The notes below the pieces were generated by a model that searched no databases, had not been told where the DNA came from, and worked only from the letters and a program-made list of their open reading frames with translations. A program made the translations under genes and the position numbers. Positions 50,300 through 63,169 of a DNA stretch of 64,000 nucleotides are shown in pieces; positions within the stretch are counted from its first letter, which is position 1, and each line of letters opens with the position of its first letter. This DNA is from Lamellibrachia columna (lineage: Eukaryota; Annelida; Polychaeta; Sabellida; Siboglinidae): the NCBI GenBank assembly GCA_963662155.1, contig OY759261.1, positions 65,143,917-65,207,916 of the forward strand, given 5' to 3'.

Positions 50300-52310
50300 A
50301 ATTTTCCAATCATTCAAGTGAACACCATATTCAAGGGTGGCGGACCGACTGACCAGCTAAGGCTGTCTGGGAACAATTTGTTATAGGCAGTGTAGTTGCA
50401 AAACAGTTGCCAGATGCAAGTTGTGTAATTTGTATAATATTACTCATGAGTTTCTTGTTATTTCTAACGACACCTAACCAAATTTATGTTTGCCTACATA
50501 AATGCGACAACTGGAGATTCAATGTTACTGCGAACAAAACTAGATGTCATAAGACCAAACACGAAAGTCTGGAAAATCATCAGTCCACGTCAATACAGGA
50601 GAGCGCAACAGGGAGAGTTCAAAGTTGGGGACAGAGTAGCGGTAAGAAACTATAGCAACGATGTTTTAAAGATATTGAATATGTATGAAATAGAAATATT
50701 GTTTTCTCACTTAAGAAAGACAGTAAAACTGGAGGATACGAAGACGATATAACATCAGTGAAGGATCAGTAGATTGGATATTAGAAAATACTAATTTTCA
50801 CACAGGACGATGAATGAATGGAATACATTATCTACCGATTGTGTAAATGCTTGCAGCATGACTATGTTTAAAATAAATATATCAGAAGGGGGGTTACACG
50901 TAGACGAAACATGTTTGGACTCACGGTAAGCCAATAGCTTCCTTGTCAACTTGCTATCTGGGTATTTTGCCTTGTATGGCAATCTTGTTAAATCTTGTTA
51001 TTAATAGTTACGCGCAGCGAATTCACGTGATGTTAAAACACGTCGAGGATAAGTAAGAAATATTACATTGCACATAAAGCTACCAATCGTTGAAGTTGCA
51101 CACTTATTCAATAGCTCTATTTGTTTATTTTATGGAAACATTAGAAAACAATCTAAGCTTTACTGTCAAAATTACATTTAATAGTATGATGAAGTCGTAA
51201 AGTGTACATAGCAAAGAGCCTTGGACGTGCTAGGGCCATATATGGGCTTGCTCTGTAAGCACACAGGGTTCGTGTAAGCCCATAAATACTTCTCTTGAAA
51301 AACATGATATTATGATTTAGTTGTATATAAACTGCTGGTGCACTGGTCATCAGTATTTCAAAAATGGGTCGTCCATATTGTCAATGTATTCAATACAAAT
51401 ATTCAACAATAGTATATGTATGCGTACTACATTGTGTACAATTAAACTAAGACAATACGTTGTAATTGTACACAAACCAGAGAGCAGTGACATCAACTTG
51501 TCACTGGCTGAGAAGATGTATTACACATATTCTCCATATCACACAACACGTCTTTATAACATAAAACTACACACATAGCAGTTGTATAGTTTCTCATCTA
51601 GCCCTCGTTGGAAGTGGTTTTGGAGGAAATGGTAAACTAAACATTGTTTTATATTGCAGTTGGTCTTGGTAACAAGTTTGAACACAATGCCAATAGGTAA
51701 TTGAAACTTTTAGACATACATGAACCACTACCGTGAACAGTTAGACGAGAAAGCATCTTCAAACTAGTGCTATTGCATGTTACAGGACTCACAAGATGCC
51801 CATACGAATCGAAATATGAATTGGGTTTAGATATATGGAGCAAACATATCTGTTGGCATTATGTACTCTCTGTGAAAGTTGTGTTTATACTACCTAAGAG
51901 GGTTTGCTTTTTACTGATCTTGTTTGATCGGTAAGACCAGACTCTTCTAAGATTATATAAATGCTCCCACACATTAGTTGTAACGTTATCAAAGCTGAGA
52001 CCGTTAAGTTTGCAACACATTTAATGGTTGTCGTAGAAACACGTGGAATTACCCTGCCAAAACAGCATTATCTATCAAACAACAATTTATATGATACAAC
52101 AATTATAAATTACAATAATAAAATCCGGGTAGAATCAGAACGCAACTTTAACATAACATATGCGACTATATGGAACCAACCATATGCAGCATGTAATAAA
52201 TGTTGGACAGCACATTACTTCTGTTAATGACACATGTCATTTTCTAATGGTTGACTTTTAAGTGAATTAAAAGAAATGTAATTTAAAATTACCACTTACG
52301 TCAGAATGCA
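50300..52310. other. Intergenic, no gene recognised
   Basis: A frame at 50486-50752 contains SPRQYRRAQQGEFKVGDRVA, faintly like an integrase C-terminal GD-x-V block; too weak to call. Nothing else recognised. Confidence 0.35.
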
Positions 52311-52321
52311 ACTTTAATAGA

Positions 52322-52392
52322 TACGTGCACGCACATATACGTGTACGCACATATACGTGTACGCACATATACGTGTACGCACATATACGCAC
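52322..52392. repeat. 16-bp alternating tandem repeat, about 4 copies
   Basis: Unit ACGCACATATACGTGT, strictly alternating purine-pyrimidine with internal self-complementarity. Confidence 0.9.
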
Positions 52393-52493
52393 ACTCGAGA
52401 CAATTATATCAATAGTTTGTATCACAAACCGCCAATATTAAGATGGCAGATCATACACTACAACATTGATTATGACAATAAAGTCGTTGCACT

Positions 52494-55400
52494 TCATGCA
52501 AGATCCTGCAGCCACTGTACATACGAGACGTGAAGCATTTTGTGCGTTGTATGTACGCAGTGTTTCTTAGCTTTGACGTTTTCCACGTATTCTGTGAAGT
52601 CAGACAATCTCCAATAACCAATGAAGACAAGAAATCGGCTCCAGAGAAAGTTGACAAAGTCAACATCTTCTTGTAACTGTACAGTCCTTGTAGAATTGGA
52701 CCTGATCAGCAGGTTGACCCCGCATATAATCAACAGGGGGCGCCACAGCATGGCGATGAAGAACATGACAGCGCCAAAAAAGAAAATATTGGCAAGAAGG
52801 TTGTCATTCACACAACCGTTCCCACTACTGCTCATATCGTATATGTAAAGCTTGATAATGCGCAAAATCCTTGGCGACATGCTGCTGTAACCTTGACACG
52901 AGTCACTGAACTGAAATATCGACATGACCAAAGTCGACAGAAATGTGAGAGCGTAGAGAAACACTATAATCATAATAGAAACTCCTGTACCCGAGAGAGC
53001 AGAGGTGAATAGAACGTGACGCTTGCTAACATAAGCCGACAGTTTCAACACATTTATCACCAGTAAGGTAATCATTACGCCGAGAAAATAAATGAAAAGG
53101 AACTCGAGAAAGATGGCTGGATGAAAGCTGATGAACGCGTCATTCTTGCTCTCCCGGAACAAAGCCATGGTTTGGCGCACGACTAGGATTCGCTGCACAA
53201 ACACAGTGATAGCTCCGTAAGACAAAACCAAGACGAGCCATTCTATGTACGTCCACACTGACGTCATGTAAATGTACAGTTTTTGTTGCATCTGCCACAT
53301 TGTGATGCCTACATTATATGTGTACCACAACAGAAAAACAATGTAGGTAATTTCACTCGTTATAACATAGACACTTCCAACATTTGTTAGGCTATACAGC
53401 TGTAAAGAGGCGATATTGCTATCGGGTTCCACAGTTCCAAAGGCCATACATTCAAAGGCAAGCGCCAACGTGGCGAATATGCTGGTTGCCGGATTGAAGA
53501 CAGTGAATTCAACAAAGACCGCCCTTGTTTTATTGTCTATCCAGTCCCTGTCTTGTAATCTTTGTAGTGATCTCAACATTATATTGTAGTGTGTTTTCGT
53601 CGTCAGGAGCTCGACGTATCCTCCCCCGTAGTAAAGATTGTGCTTTGTTGGAATAGAGAGCGTAGCGAGTTCCTCTGGTGTGTGATAAATCCACGGACTG
53701 CTTTGGTTTAGCTTTGACACATTTTCAACAGGTTCGTTCCAAGACTTCTGGTATGACGCGTGTTCTTCTGTGTTTATGTTATACGGCGTCCAGCACATAT
53801 TACTCGTGAGTCCCATTCTCGGTGCATTGAGGCAGGATTCTGAAGAAAAAAACATAGTCTCAAGTTACAATATTCAATTCGGCACGCACGCACATATTAA
53901 TAAGTACATTGCGCACTTATGAGTATACAACTGCATAATTAATATAAAGGGTATAATAACCGATATATATATATATATATATATATGAATGAAGCAACCG
54001 AAGAAGGCAAGAGGCAAACCAAGATTGAAATAGTTAGGTACAATAAAGACATAACATATGTTGTGTAAATTGACGGAGTAAATACTCGGCAGTATAGGTT
54101 AGTTATCACACAGTAAGTTTATTCAATCAATCTTATTAGGTTTAATACAATTTTGCAGAAAAAAAGTTGCTTTAACTGGCCAGATGGAGACACGTTAACA
54201 TTATTTTATGTAGAAAAAAACATGTATATCTATATACATATATACCCGGCCGCACTCTCTGCTGTCTAATTCTGACGGCACCAACTACAAAGTTTTTGCC
54301 ATCAGCAATGTATTTGGTTTCATCATGGTAGAGAGATGGCACTAGACTGTAGCGAAGATACTTCCATATGTCGTCCACTGTATTCACCTGCAGCATGTAC
54401 CATATAACAGTCATGACCTCGCCAGCTAAGCTTACACAACACACATAATATTGTATCTACGGACATAGGTTTATACTGGTACTAACCGGGTTGCCCTGGG
54501 TTACTCTCTCTCTATAAGAACTTAGTAAAGTTTTGGTTGGCCAATGCCGATGGCAATGGCTACTTCATGAATTACGTAATCTACGTCATACGTTCACATA
54601 GGTTCCTTTGTAATATTCCAACCCCGTGTGAACGTTGAGTGTTTTTGTAATGCTCGAACCATCCCCCTGTGCACTAACAGACAGATACTCGCAACCACGA
54701 ACTACTTTAGTGTATAGTGCAATATAATTACTACGTGCAGTTATCTTCCAAAGTAAACCTACTTTGGTGGAAACAACAAATTGCATGCGGCAGACTACGA
54801 TTAAAAATCTGTTTGGGGTTCAATGCTTTATCAATTGAAACGCTGACACTATCAACAGTGTCATCATGTTCGTCCGTCGAGTCGACGAGGACCACTCTAG
54901 TCATCTGGGGGTAGTTGGGGCTGGATCTGATGAGTGCGCAGATGGCTGATAAGGCCAATCCGTGCACGGAAGGTACGTTGGCAGTTGGGACAGGGGATGA
55001 GGGGGACGTCATCTTGAGGATTGCTGGCTCGGGCTTTCCTGGCTTGCCTCCTTTGCTCTGCTGCAGCGGTCCTGTTGGCCTCGCATATCTTGGAGCCTTT
55101 GTGCACAGAGGAACGCCACATGGCCCGGCCATGGTGGTTTGTTCCCAGGAGTCGGGGGTGATGGCAAACGCTTTCAGGGATGTTTTGAGAGTGTCTTTGA
55201 AGCGCTTCTACTGGCCTCCATGGGACCGCTTTCCTTGCTGTAGTTCGCCATAGAAGAGCCTTTTTGGGAGCCGATGGTCTGGCATGCGGGCTACATGTCC
55301 TGCCCAGCATAGCTGGGACTGCATTAGGATGGTATAGATGCTGGGCAGTGTCACACACAGAGAAAATGTCATATAAATGAGACATTTGTAAAAAAAAACA

Positions 55401-56194
55401 TGTGTACATACATTGTGTTTACTTAAATGAGTGACCGATGATATAGCCAGTGGTGTGGTGATGTGTTGCACCACGCATTAGCACAGACGAATATTGACAT
55501 AGTCAGTTAATCCAAAGACAGAGCAAACCTCATTAAACGTAATGTTTCGGCTGTACTTTGCATCGACAAACGTGTCGACAAGAGACTTGTTTAGGACAAA
55601 TGACATCTCTTTTCTCTGACTCTTGGCGATAACAGCCAGGAATATGCCAAAGAGGAGACACATTCCAACGTCGTGTACGACCTTCCACAATCTCTCGTCA
55701 AGCTTCATCACTTCGGCTGCTCTTGTGACCGTCTTACTGCTTGGAACGCTATATAGGTGCAAACGCAATGGCGGTTCCTTTGCCACATCGCCGCGGTCTT
55801 CGAGGGCCGTCAAGAAATCAGTATCGGTACCTGCAGCGAGACAAACCAATGCTGATACAAGTAAACAGATACTATCAAAGATTTTCCCTGCCATCCAAGG
55901 CAACACGCATTATATTATATGGCAAGTCGACAATTTCATCTATGTGTGGCGAGTACATGTCAAATATTTGTATTAGTAATGTGTTTGTTTTCGATGAGTT
56001 CATAAAACAGTTTTGCACAATAATGCTAGTATGTCGCGGCCGATGCTAAATAGGTTCGTTTTGTGTGTGAAATTAGTCGAAAACGAGACTAGGGAAACAA
56101 TGAAATTGAACGTTAGGATTGAAAAAAAAACACTTCTATCAGTAAATGACCAACTGAAATAATTTTACTGTGAGAACGGCCACGTTTCTGCACA

Positions 56195-56246
<52 letters not shown>

Positions 56247-59200
56247 CACAATACTATTAATCTTAATAAACCATCTGAAATTATTACTTGATTTACGGGA
56301 CGTAATTGTTGCAGTTTCCTCAAACGAATTGGAGGTTCAACTTATGTTCAACTACAGAAACAGTGGATATAACTGAATCCAGTCTTTTAATTGCGATACA
56401 CTGCAATGACGCCACCAGTTATTCTGAGCTCTCAATTGAACCCATTCCGGATGCACATATACCGGCGCCAATACACTTACGTTTGTTTAAAATTTACAGA
56501 GGTGTGTACTGAAGACAAACATATGTCGTGACCGAACCATATATTAAGCTATATTAAATTTCATTACCATTTGGAATTCGGAATTATGTATTCTTACTGT
56601 GTACATATAGAGGAATAATCAGTCGGAATCAGTTCAGTGCACACTCACGCAATCTGTCTTTTTATCGACCTGTTCCACTGAGGTATGGGAGGAGCTAGAT
56701 TGTACAACAGGATATGTATGCGCAGGTGTGATTGTATCTGAGTAGGTAGAGAGGGTCAGTCCAGTACTAGTAGTAGACTCTCAGGGAAACTGGTCAGAGG
56801 TAATACAACCTAGCACTGCCCATAGTAAAATTAGCAAAAACATTTGATGCCTAGCTGATGAAGCCATCTATCTTGTGAACCGCACCTTCTCATATCTTCC
56901 CAGACATGTCTTATCAGCTCACACAAACATTGAAACATCGTCAACAGGCTTTAGCAGCTAGCTGTGTTGGTTACCTGGTACCAGCTGGGGCTAGAATTGA
57001 TCAGAAGACAGACCAGTGCAACAGAGGAATGATGTTGCTAATTGCAATTAAAAGTGACCTGTCAGGACCCCTGTCTTTGATATTATTTATATTATGGGTC
57101 AGCTTGAATAAGCCATTGCTGGGAAAAGATGCTGCCAAATGGCAGAGTATCAATTCTTTACTGTTTAGTTCTGTTGAGTAATCAATATTATGATTTTATT
57201 AATTTATTATTTATGCTGTTTAATGCTGACGTAAGCCGGTAAGGCCGTTGCTGACAATGCCAATGGGCGAAAATCGGTTCTCGTTCTCGATACACGATGC
57301 GCGTTCGCTCACGAATATGAGAATTGTGTCAGTGTATGAGGATTATCAATACATTGTCGAAATTGCAAATTTTAATATTTATAATACGTATTGGAAACTT
57401 ACTGATTAACAGTTTATATGGTGCAACGGAGACATTTGCATCGTGGTTTGAGATGTCGTTCAATCGTTGTGTGCTCGAAGTGACATTTCATGTCAACGCA
57501 ACGGCCTTGACCTGACCTATGCCAATATTTGGCAGACTTAGATATAAAACAATAATTGCGTCGATTTCCCGAAGAGTGGTATGGATGCAAATATGATCGC
57601 GAACTGGCATGCGATTGAATGACATTAATAGCTTTTGGCCTGGCGACAATGAACAGTTTTTGAAATGACGTTGACGGTGGAGCGCCACCCGCAGCATCGG
57701 TTTCGCAAAAAAAGTAACGAAAATATATTGCGAAGTAAATAAAAGTAACGGCGTAAAAACCCGAGTTACTTTAGATAAAAACTACTTCGTTACAAGTGAA
57801 AAGTATTTAGTCAAAATTCTACTTCATTACACGCCAATTACTTGAAATAACTACTCAAGTATTGTAACGAAGTACTTTTACTTCGTTACATGCCAACCCT
57901 GGGCCTAATACTAATCCCTCTGGTACCCACTCAAAACAGATTTCCAGTTTGAAATCTTACCATCTACTATAACTCTCTGTTTTCTGTGTGTAAGCCACTT
58001 TTCTATCCATTTGATTACATCATTACCTATGCCATGGGCTTTTAATTTAAGTAACAATCTTTGATGTGACACTTTATCGAAAGCTTTCTGAATATCTAAG
58101 TAGACAACATCCACTGGTGACCCGTCATCTACCCACTTTGTAATTTCTTCAAAAAAACATAAGAGATTGATTAGATGTGACCTTGCTTTTAGGAACCCAT
58201 GTTGAGATGTATTTATTAATTTATGTTTTACAAGGAATTCCACCATGTGGTCTCTAATTAATGTTTTGACTAATTTTCATACAACTGATGTTAAACTCAC
58301 TGGTCTGTAATTTTCTGGCTTGTTCCTCGATCCCTTCTTAAATAGCGGCGTAATGTTTGCCTCTTTCCATTCTGAAAGAACTATTCCTTCTTCTAGAGAC
58401 AAGTTAAAAAAATTTGCATCTGGTGTACTAATTTGCTCAACAATTTCCTTAAGCAGTTTTTGTGGTATCCCATCAACTCCAGGTGATTTATTATCTTTCA
58501 TCTATTTAATTTTCTTTGCTATAATTTCAGGAGTTACAAATAACTGCCCTAAATGTTCTGATGTATTGCCCTCAAATTTAGTAAATGGAACTGGAAGTGA
58601 GCTGATATCTTCTGTGGTAAAAACTGAGCTGAAATATTCATTCAGGACCTCTGCCATTTGAAACACGTCTGAAATTATGTTTCCCCTGTTGTTTTCCAGT
58701 GGTCCAACCTTATCTCGAACTTTATGTTTACTCCTTGCATAAGCATAGAAACTCTTGCTGTCATTTTTTTATATTACCTGCCAATTTTTTTCAAAGGTTC
58801 TTTTAGATTTTCTAATTTCAGTTGTAGCTAGGTTAAGTGCCTCTTTGTAATTTGCATAGTTTTCATCCTTTCTGGTACGCATATAAACCCTCCACATAGT
58901 TTGCTTAAACACTATTTTTCTAATAGCTTCTTTTGACAAGTGTTTCTTTCTATACCGTTTTCCTTGTTTTTTCAAGGTAACAAATGTATCGATGATACTC
59001 TCATTTTCATATTTTAGAATATTCCAACATTCAATTGTGTCTTATTCATCAGCATGTTATTCCAATCTAGCTTTGCTAAGTATTTTCTCGCATCTTTATA
59101 GTTACCTTTGTGGAAGTTTCTCCTATACGTTTTTTTATTTTTACTTTCTGATTTTACATTGATGTCAAAATGTATTTGATTGTGTTAACTGTTACCCAAT

Positions 59201-61125
59201 GGTTCATGTATTTTTACATTGTCCACTAATTATTTTTGTGATGATAAAACTATATCTAATACATTTTCTCCCCTGGTTGGTTCTAGCACGTGCTGAGTAA
59301 GGAAGCTCTCATGAATTAAAAATAAAAATTGTTGGCCATCACACCCTGTACTCTCTAGAGATTTCCATTGTATGTGTCCATGGTTAAAATCTCCCATTAT
59401 GATACATTCCCCTTTACTAACTTCCTTTATAGCATTTTGTAGTTTTGGGTTATCCGCTTCGTTTATGTTTGGACTTCAGTAAACTAATCCAATAGTTAAT
59501 TTTTAATTTCGTGAAACTATTTTGCACCAAACAGCTTCATCGTAATCTGCTTCGCTTTCTAATTTTATTTCATAAGCCTGAATAGATTCTTTAACATATA
59601 AAATAACTCCCCCTCCCCTTCTTCCTATTCGATCTCTCCTAAACATTACGTATCCTGTCAATCCTAATTCAGCATCTGTTATGTCTGTGTTGGCCCATGA
59701 TTCGGTAATACCAATTATGTGACGGTTAATATCTTCTACCATAATGTTTAATTAGTTTTTCTATTTACTATACTCCTAGCATTTAAACACACGTATCTAT
59801 AACCTGCTTCAGACACGTTTTTCATACATTCTGTTATTGGTTTATCTGTACTAGTGGCCTCTTGTCCTGCTTGAGGCATCTCTAAGTACCCCCCCCCCTG
59901 CGCTTCTAGTTTAAATAGTGTTTACTACCAAAAATATTTGATATGCTATCCAAAGATGGTAGATACCACATAACAACAACTGATCTATTTTAAACTGGTA
60001 CCAACCACTATTCAAAGTGTACGAGCTGGGAGTATGTGGTCCAACCCGCGTTCCTACTATGAATGTGACGAATGCCGCCACTATCGTGATTTTGGTTGGT
60101 TCAATTATTCCATCTTCTTGAATAACTGTTGCGAAGAATGATATCGTCCATGCTATACTGCGTTCACGGCCGTACGTAAGGCTGTACATGACGGTCACGT
60201 AGGAGGAAGTGACGGCAGTTGCGATGGTGATACACCATCCAATATAGACGAACCACCAAGGCAAGCTAGAACCAGCGCATTCGTATGAGTACAATCTCAA
60301 TATAACATGCCCACTAAATGTATAAAATTTGGCACTTAGAACGAGAAAATATGCATATGATTTACAATGGTATAACATCAGTTTCATGCTTAATGACAAA
60401 TATATATTTTATTCCCATTAAAACTATTACAAATAAAAGGTGTATGTATGTTAATCGTGTCTTCCATTTTCTCTAGGTTGATCACTCACCAGCCATCTGA
60501 ATCTTCGTCATGTTTTGTCTTATCCCGAACGGCATGCTGAACATAAGATGTACAAATATTTTTGTATGGATGTTGGGTACGCTATAATGTGATAATGTAT
60601 AATCACAAAAACCTTTTGATGAAATGATGGCTGATAATCAACATATCGTGCATAGAAGACTAATTGTTTGCAATAATTAGGAAAAAAAATGGCCGCCAAA
60701 AATAAAAGAAAATCATAAGGTATTATACATTCACAATGTTGTATTTATCTTACGAGGAGATAACTGATTAAGTGTTGACAATGCACTAGTATGTTGTCAA
60801 TGAGATATGATTCAACACGAATGAAAGTAATAAGATCAAACCAATATCTAAAAATAGTGGTATGTCCAAACGGCACGAACTTGTGTGCTAACTTGTGTGC
60901 TAACAATGGATAATATGTACCATAGATGATTATAATTAATATTCAACGATGTGCCAATGTCCATATGCATGATTCATTAATCTCTTGTAAAAGCCCTGAT
61001 TTAAGACGTTCGCATTTACGAAACTAATGTGGAAAACGAATGTTGAACTTACGTCTACGTCCCAAGATTTTGTGAGTAACTTCGTTGACATATCTCGTAA
61101 TGTGATCAGAAGATCGTGATCATAT
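52494..61125 (-). CDS. Polycystin-1-like protein, 3' exons (partial gene)
   Basis: Minus-strand exons: 61125-61053 and 60536-60490 (tentative), 60313-60058, 55830-55529, 54387-54246, 53839-52494. Exon 60.3 kb encodes [20 protein letters not shown] and [20 protein letters not shown], the transmembrane pair with SYECAG-LPWW and YG-x-SIxW of polycystin-1 proteins. Exon 55.8 kb has [15 protein letters not shown]. Exons 54.3 and 53.8 kb encode the polycystin/TOP domain ([35 protein letters not shown]). At least five more membrane segments follow, with [20 protein letters not shown] and the channel-like C-terminal bundle, to a TGA at 52494. The last three exons join in frame (phases 0 and 1). An exon seems missing between 60058 and 55830. 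The likely role is ciliary or cell-surface Ca2+ signalling with a PKD2 partner, known for the family. The N-terminal GAIN, REJ and PLAT regions were not found. Confidence 0.82.
53961..53986. repeat. (TA)n microsatellite
   Basis: Short TA run in the last intron of the polycystin gene. Confidence 0.9.
54527..54700 (+). repeat. Dispersed repeat R3, copy 2
   Basis: Partner of 34466-34715, same orientation, in an intron of the polycystin gene. Confidence 0.5.
54860..55370 (-). pseudogene. LINE C-terminal fragment with C2H2-like finger
   Basis: Minus strand, two frames: [20 protein letters not shown] and [13 protein letters not shown] (55345-55210), then after one shift [33 protein letters not shown] and [20 protein letters not shown] then HQ, ending near 54900. 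This is the C-terminal region of animal LINE pol proteins closing with a C2H2 finger (C-x2-C-x12-H-x3-H). It lies in a polycystin intron, in the same orientation as the gene. Confidence 0.8.
56191..56249. repeat. (CACG)n microsatellite
   Basis: About 14 ACGC tetranucleotides, alternating purine-pyrimidine. Confidence 0.95.
56250..57690. other. Polycystin intron sequence, no exon recognised
   Basis: The polycystin exon expected between the 60.3-kb and 55.8-kb exons was not found here. Short frames only. Confidence 0.3.
57690..57901 (-). mobile_element. hAT-type transposon end (Tol2-like)
   Basis: Read on the minus strand from 57901: CAGGGTTGGCATGTAACGAA, then repeated AAGTAC-TT-CGTTAC words (AAAAGTACTTCGTTAC, ACGAAGTAGT, AGTAACTCGGG). 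This resembles the CAGAGGTGTAAAGTACTTGA ends of Tol2-like hAT elements. The opposite end and transposase were not found. It abuts the truncated 3' edge of the CR1-like LINE. Confidence 0.6.
57903..59760 (-). mobile_element. CR1-like LINE, 3'-truncated, in a polycystin intron
   Basis: Minus strand: endonuclease N-terminus (59742-59503) with [20 protein letters not shown] and [15 protein letters not shown]; endonuclease C-terminal part (59470-59160), frame-broken, with [10 protein letters not shown]; linker (58975-58769); RT fingers (58501-58277) with [20 protein letters not shown] and [22 protein letters not shown] palm (58246-57911) with [34 protein letters not shown] and WKSVLSG. It stops in the VPQGS block, where the hAT end begins. 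It is closely related to the 12.4-14.5 kb copy. At least five frame breaks make it dead. Confidence 0.88.
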
Positions 61126-61399
61126 CTGAAGTAAATATCGCATGTATGAATATGTGTAAGCCTACAATCCCAGATATATCAAATAATCGTCATAGGGTTT
61201 ATATAACTTAAACTGAGTAATCAACAAATACTTTAATAATTAGTGACAAACGTGAAAAACATTCTCACTGCAGTTTGTTTAGATTCAGTTGCGCTTTATT
61301 TCACGGACATTAAGAAGTATGCAATTTAACAGATTAAGAAGGACATTTCTGTTGACCTGTTTTAATGTGTCAAGTAGATGTTTCACTGCAAGGAAAGTA

Positions 61400-61640
61400 A
61401 ACTAACTACATTACCATAGTAATGCATCTGCGATAAATACTGGGTGTTGTATCGTTGAGAATAACTAGGTGGGTCTCTGGAAATTCTCGGAGATTGTAAA
61501 TGCAACCGATTTCGTAGCTTTGACCTTTTCAACGTCAACACCATTACGACTACAGTTTTGACGATTATAATTTGTTGGGCCTCTGGTTCTAATTCTCGAA
61601 GACATTCTTGCGCCCGTAAGAAATTACGTAAATATGGCAG
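61400..61640 (-). other. Unassigned open stretch upstream of the polycystin exons
   Basis: Minus frame with LRNFLRAQECLRELEPEAQQ and a hydrophobic IIIVKTVVVMVLTL. It could be another exon of the polycystin gene, but no family motif or convincing splice pair was identified. Confidence 0.2.
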
Positions 61641-61711
61641 ATAATTTTTTTTGCTGCGCAATTCCGCAAGTTCGCATTCTCGAAGGACTATTATTTTTAT
61701 ACTCGAAGGGG

Positions 61712-61908
61712 AGGTGGGGCATGTCCGCAAACCAAAGGTATTATATGTTATAACTAATGAACTCTTTATTCCAGAAGTGTAACATTTCGCCTTGTCAATC
61801 TGTATATTTAGCAGTTTACCATTGCCAATTATCAAACCTCAACTCCACTAAGAAAAACCTATATATTATCAATATGTATTGATCACTGGTGTGCGGATAT
61901 GCCCCAGG
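61712..61908. repeat. Short inverted repeat, possible MITE
   Basis: TGGGGCATGTCCGCA (61715-61729) faces TGCGGATATGCCCCA (61892-61906), 14 of 15 bases complementary, 160 bp apart. TGGGGCATATCC also occurs alone at 47890. Confidence 0.4.
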
Positions 61909-61999
61909 ACACTAGGCACATCCGCAGGTATGTGCGAACGTACATATGCAATGGTAAATGCCAGGCCTGCAGAACACCACACAGCGTGTTAGGTATACA

Positions 62000-62740
62000 C
62001 ATAAGTATTATTTGGGGGTCAAATGTGCCCATATAAATAATATAAACATCAGCTGTATTTCATATAATACAATGGCCTAATTGTGGTGGATGCGAGATAT
62101 TGGTCTGTCTCAACAACAGCGCAAACGGAACGCCGTGCAAAGGAAAAACCAAAATGACACAGAATAAAAGCAACGTTATAATTATGCACTTCAAGACACA
62201 TGAACACTTAACCTACATCAACCACCATGTCACAAGTTTACCGTCTTTATCACATCCCACCTCAAAATCCTACTTCCCACCTATTTTTAGGCCAACCTGA
62301 GACCACCTCTTCGATAATTGTCCAGTATACCATCTTTGAGACAAATTCCACGTTTCCTGGGTATGTTTTCTGTGTGCAACGCACATTAACGCAGACAGCG
62401 CATTTAGGATATCGATTATTGGGCAATTAAGGGTATATATTTTGACATCTCAGAAAGCGTAAAAGGATAGACACTGAGAGGTCCCACTGATCTGTGAAGT
62501 CAAATATGTTAGTGAATTAATCTATATCATGGAACAGTGCATATTTTACGCGTTCAATTGTGTATATTTCAATGCACTCAATTTAAAAGGTTTGATAGAA
62601 GTTTGAAAGAAGTCTAAAATGTGTTTAGAAATTCTCAAGTATTGTATACTTGGAAATGTTTTGAGTACCCCCTGGGTTCCTGTCACACCCCTGCATAATG
62701 AAACATAGATTAGTTGATGAATATCAACATATGCGTAACA
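62000..62740. other. Intergenic or intronic, no gene recognised
   Basis: Nothing recognised. Confidence 0.3.
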
Positions 62741-62750
62741 TCTACGTCAG

Positions 62751-62860
62751 GGGTCGGCAACCTGCGGCCCGCGGGCCAACTGCGGCCCGCGTAGTTATTT
62801 CATGCGGCCCGCGGACTGACAACGATATTGTGCAAAATGCGGCCCGCCCCTGCCACATTG
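62751..62860 (+). mobile_element. hAT-type transposon end
   Basis: Begins CAGGGGTCGGCAACCTGCGG followed by repeated GCGGCCCGC words. CAGGGGTCGGCAA...GGCCCGCGGGCC is a widespread hAT terminus in animals. The opposite terminus was not seen; GCGGCCCTCCTAAGG at 62977 may be interior. Confidence 0.6.
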
Positions 62861-63169
62861 GTATACAAAATAACATGTCCACGTGATGAACATAATAATA
62901 TACCAAATATGTATTTTTACTTCCTTTAATATTTAATGAATTCACTTTTGCGTATGCAGACATGAAAGTATGCAGCGCGGCCCTCCTAAGGAACACACCA
63001 TTAAACAACTTGAGCTTGTATTTAATGTGTTCACATTGTGGACAGATCCGTGTGTTACCCATTGGAAAACTATTTTCAGCATATAAACAACCTAACTAAG
63101 TTGCATTTGAAAAATAATAAATATCTCAAAAAGCCATATTGCTCCATCCTTGGGGCAAGACGGTCCTCT

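Noticed and set aside
50486..50752. Possible integrase C-terminal fragment (FKVGDRVAVRN)
   Set aside because: A single short motif with no adjacent integrase core; chance cannot be excluded.
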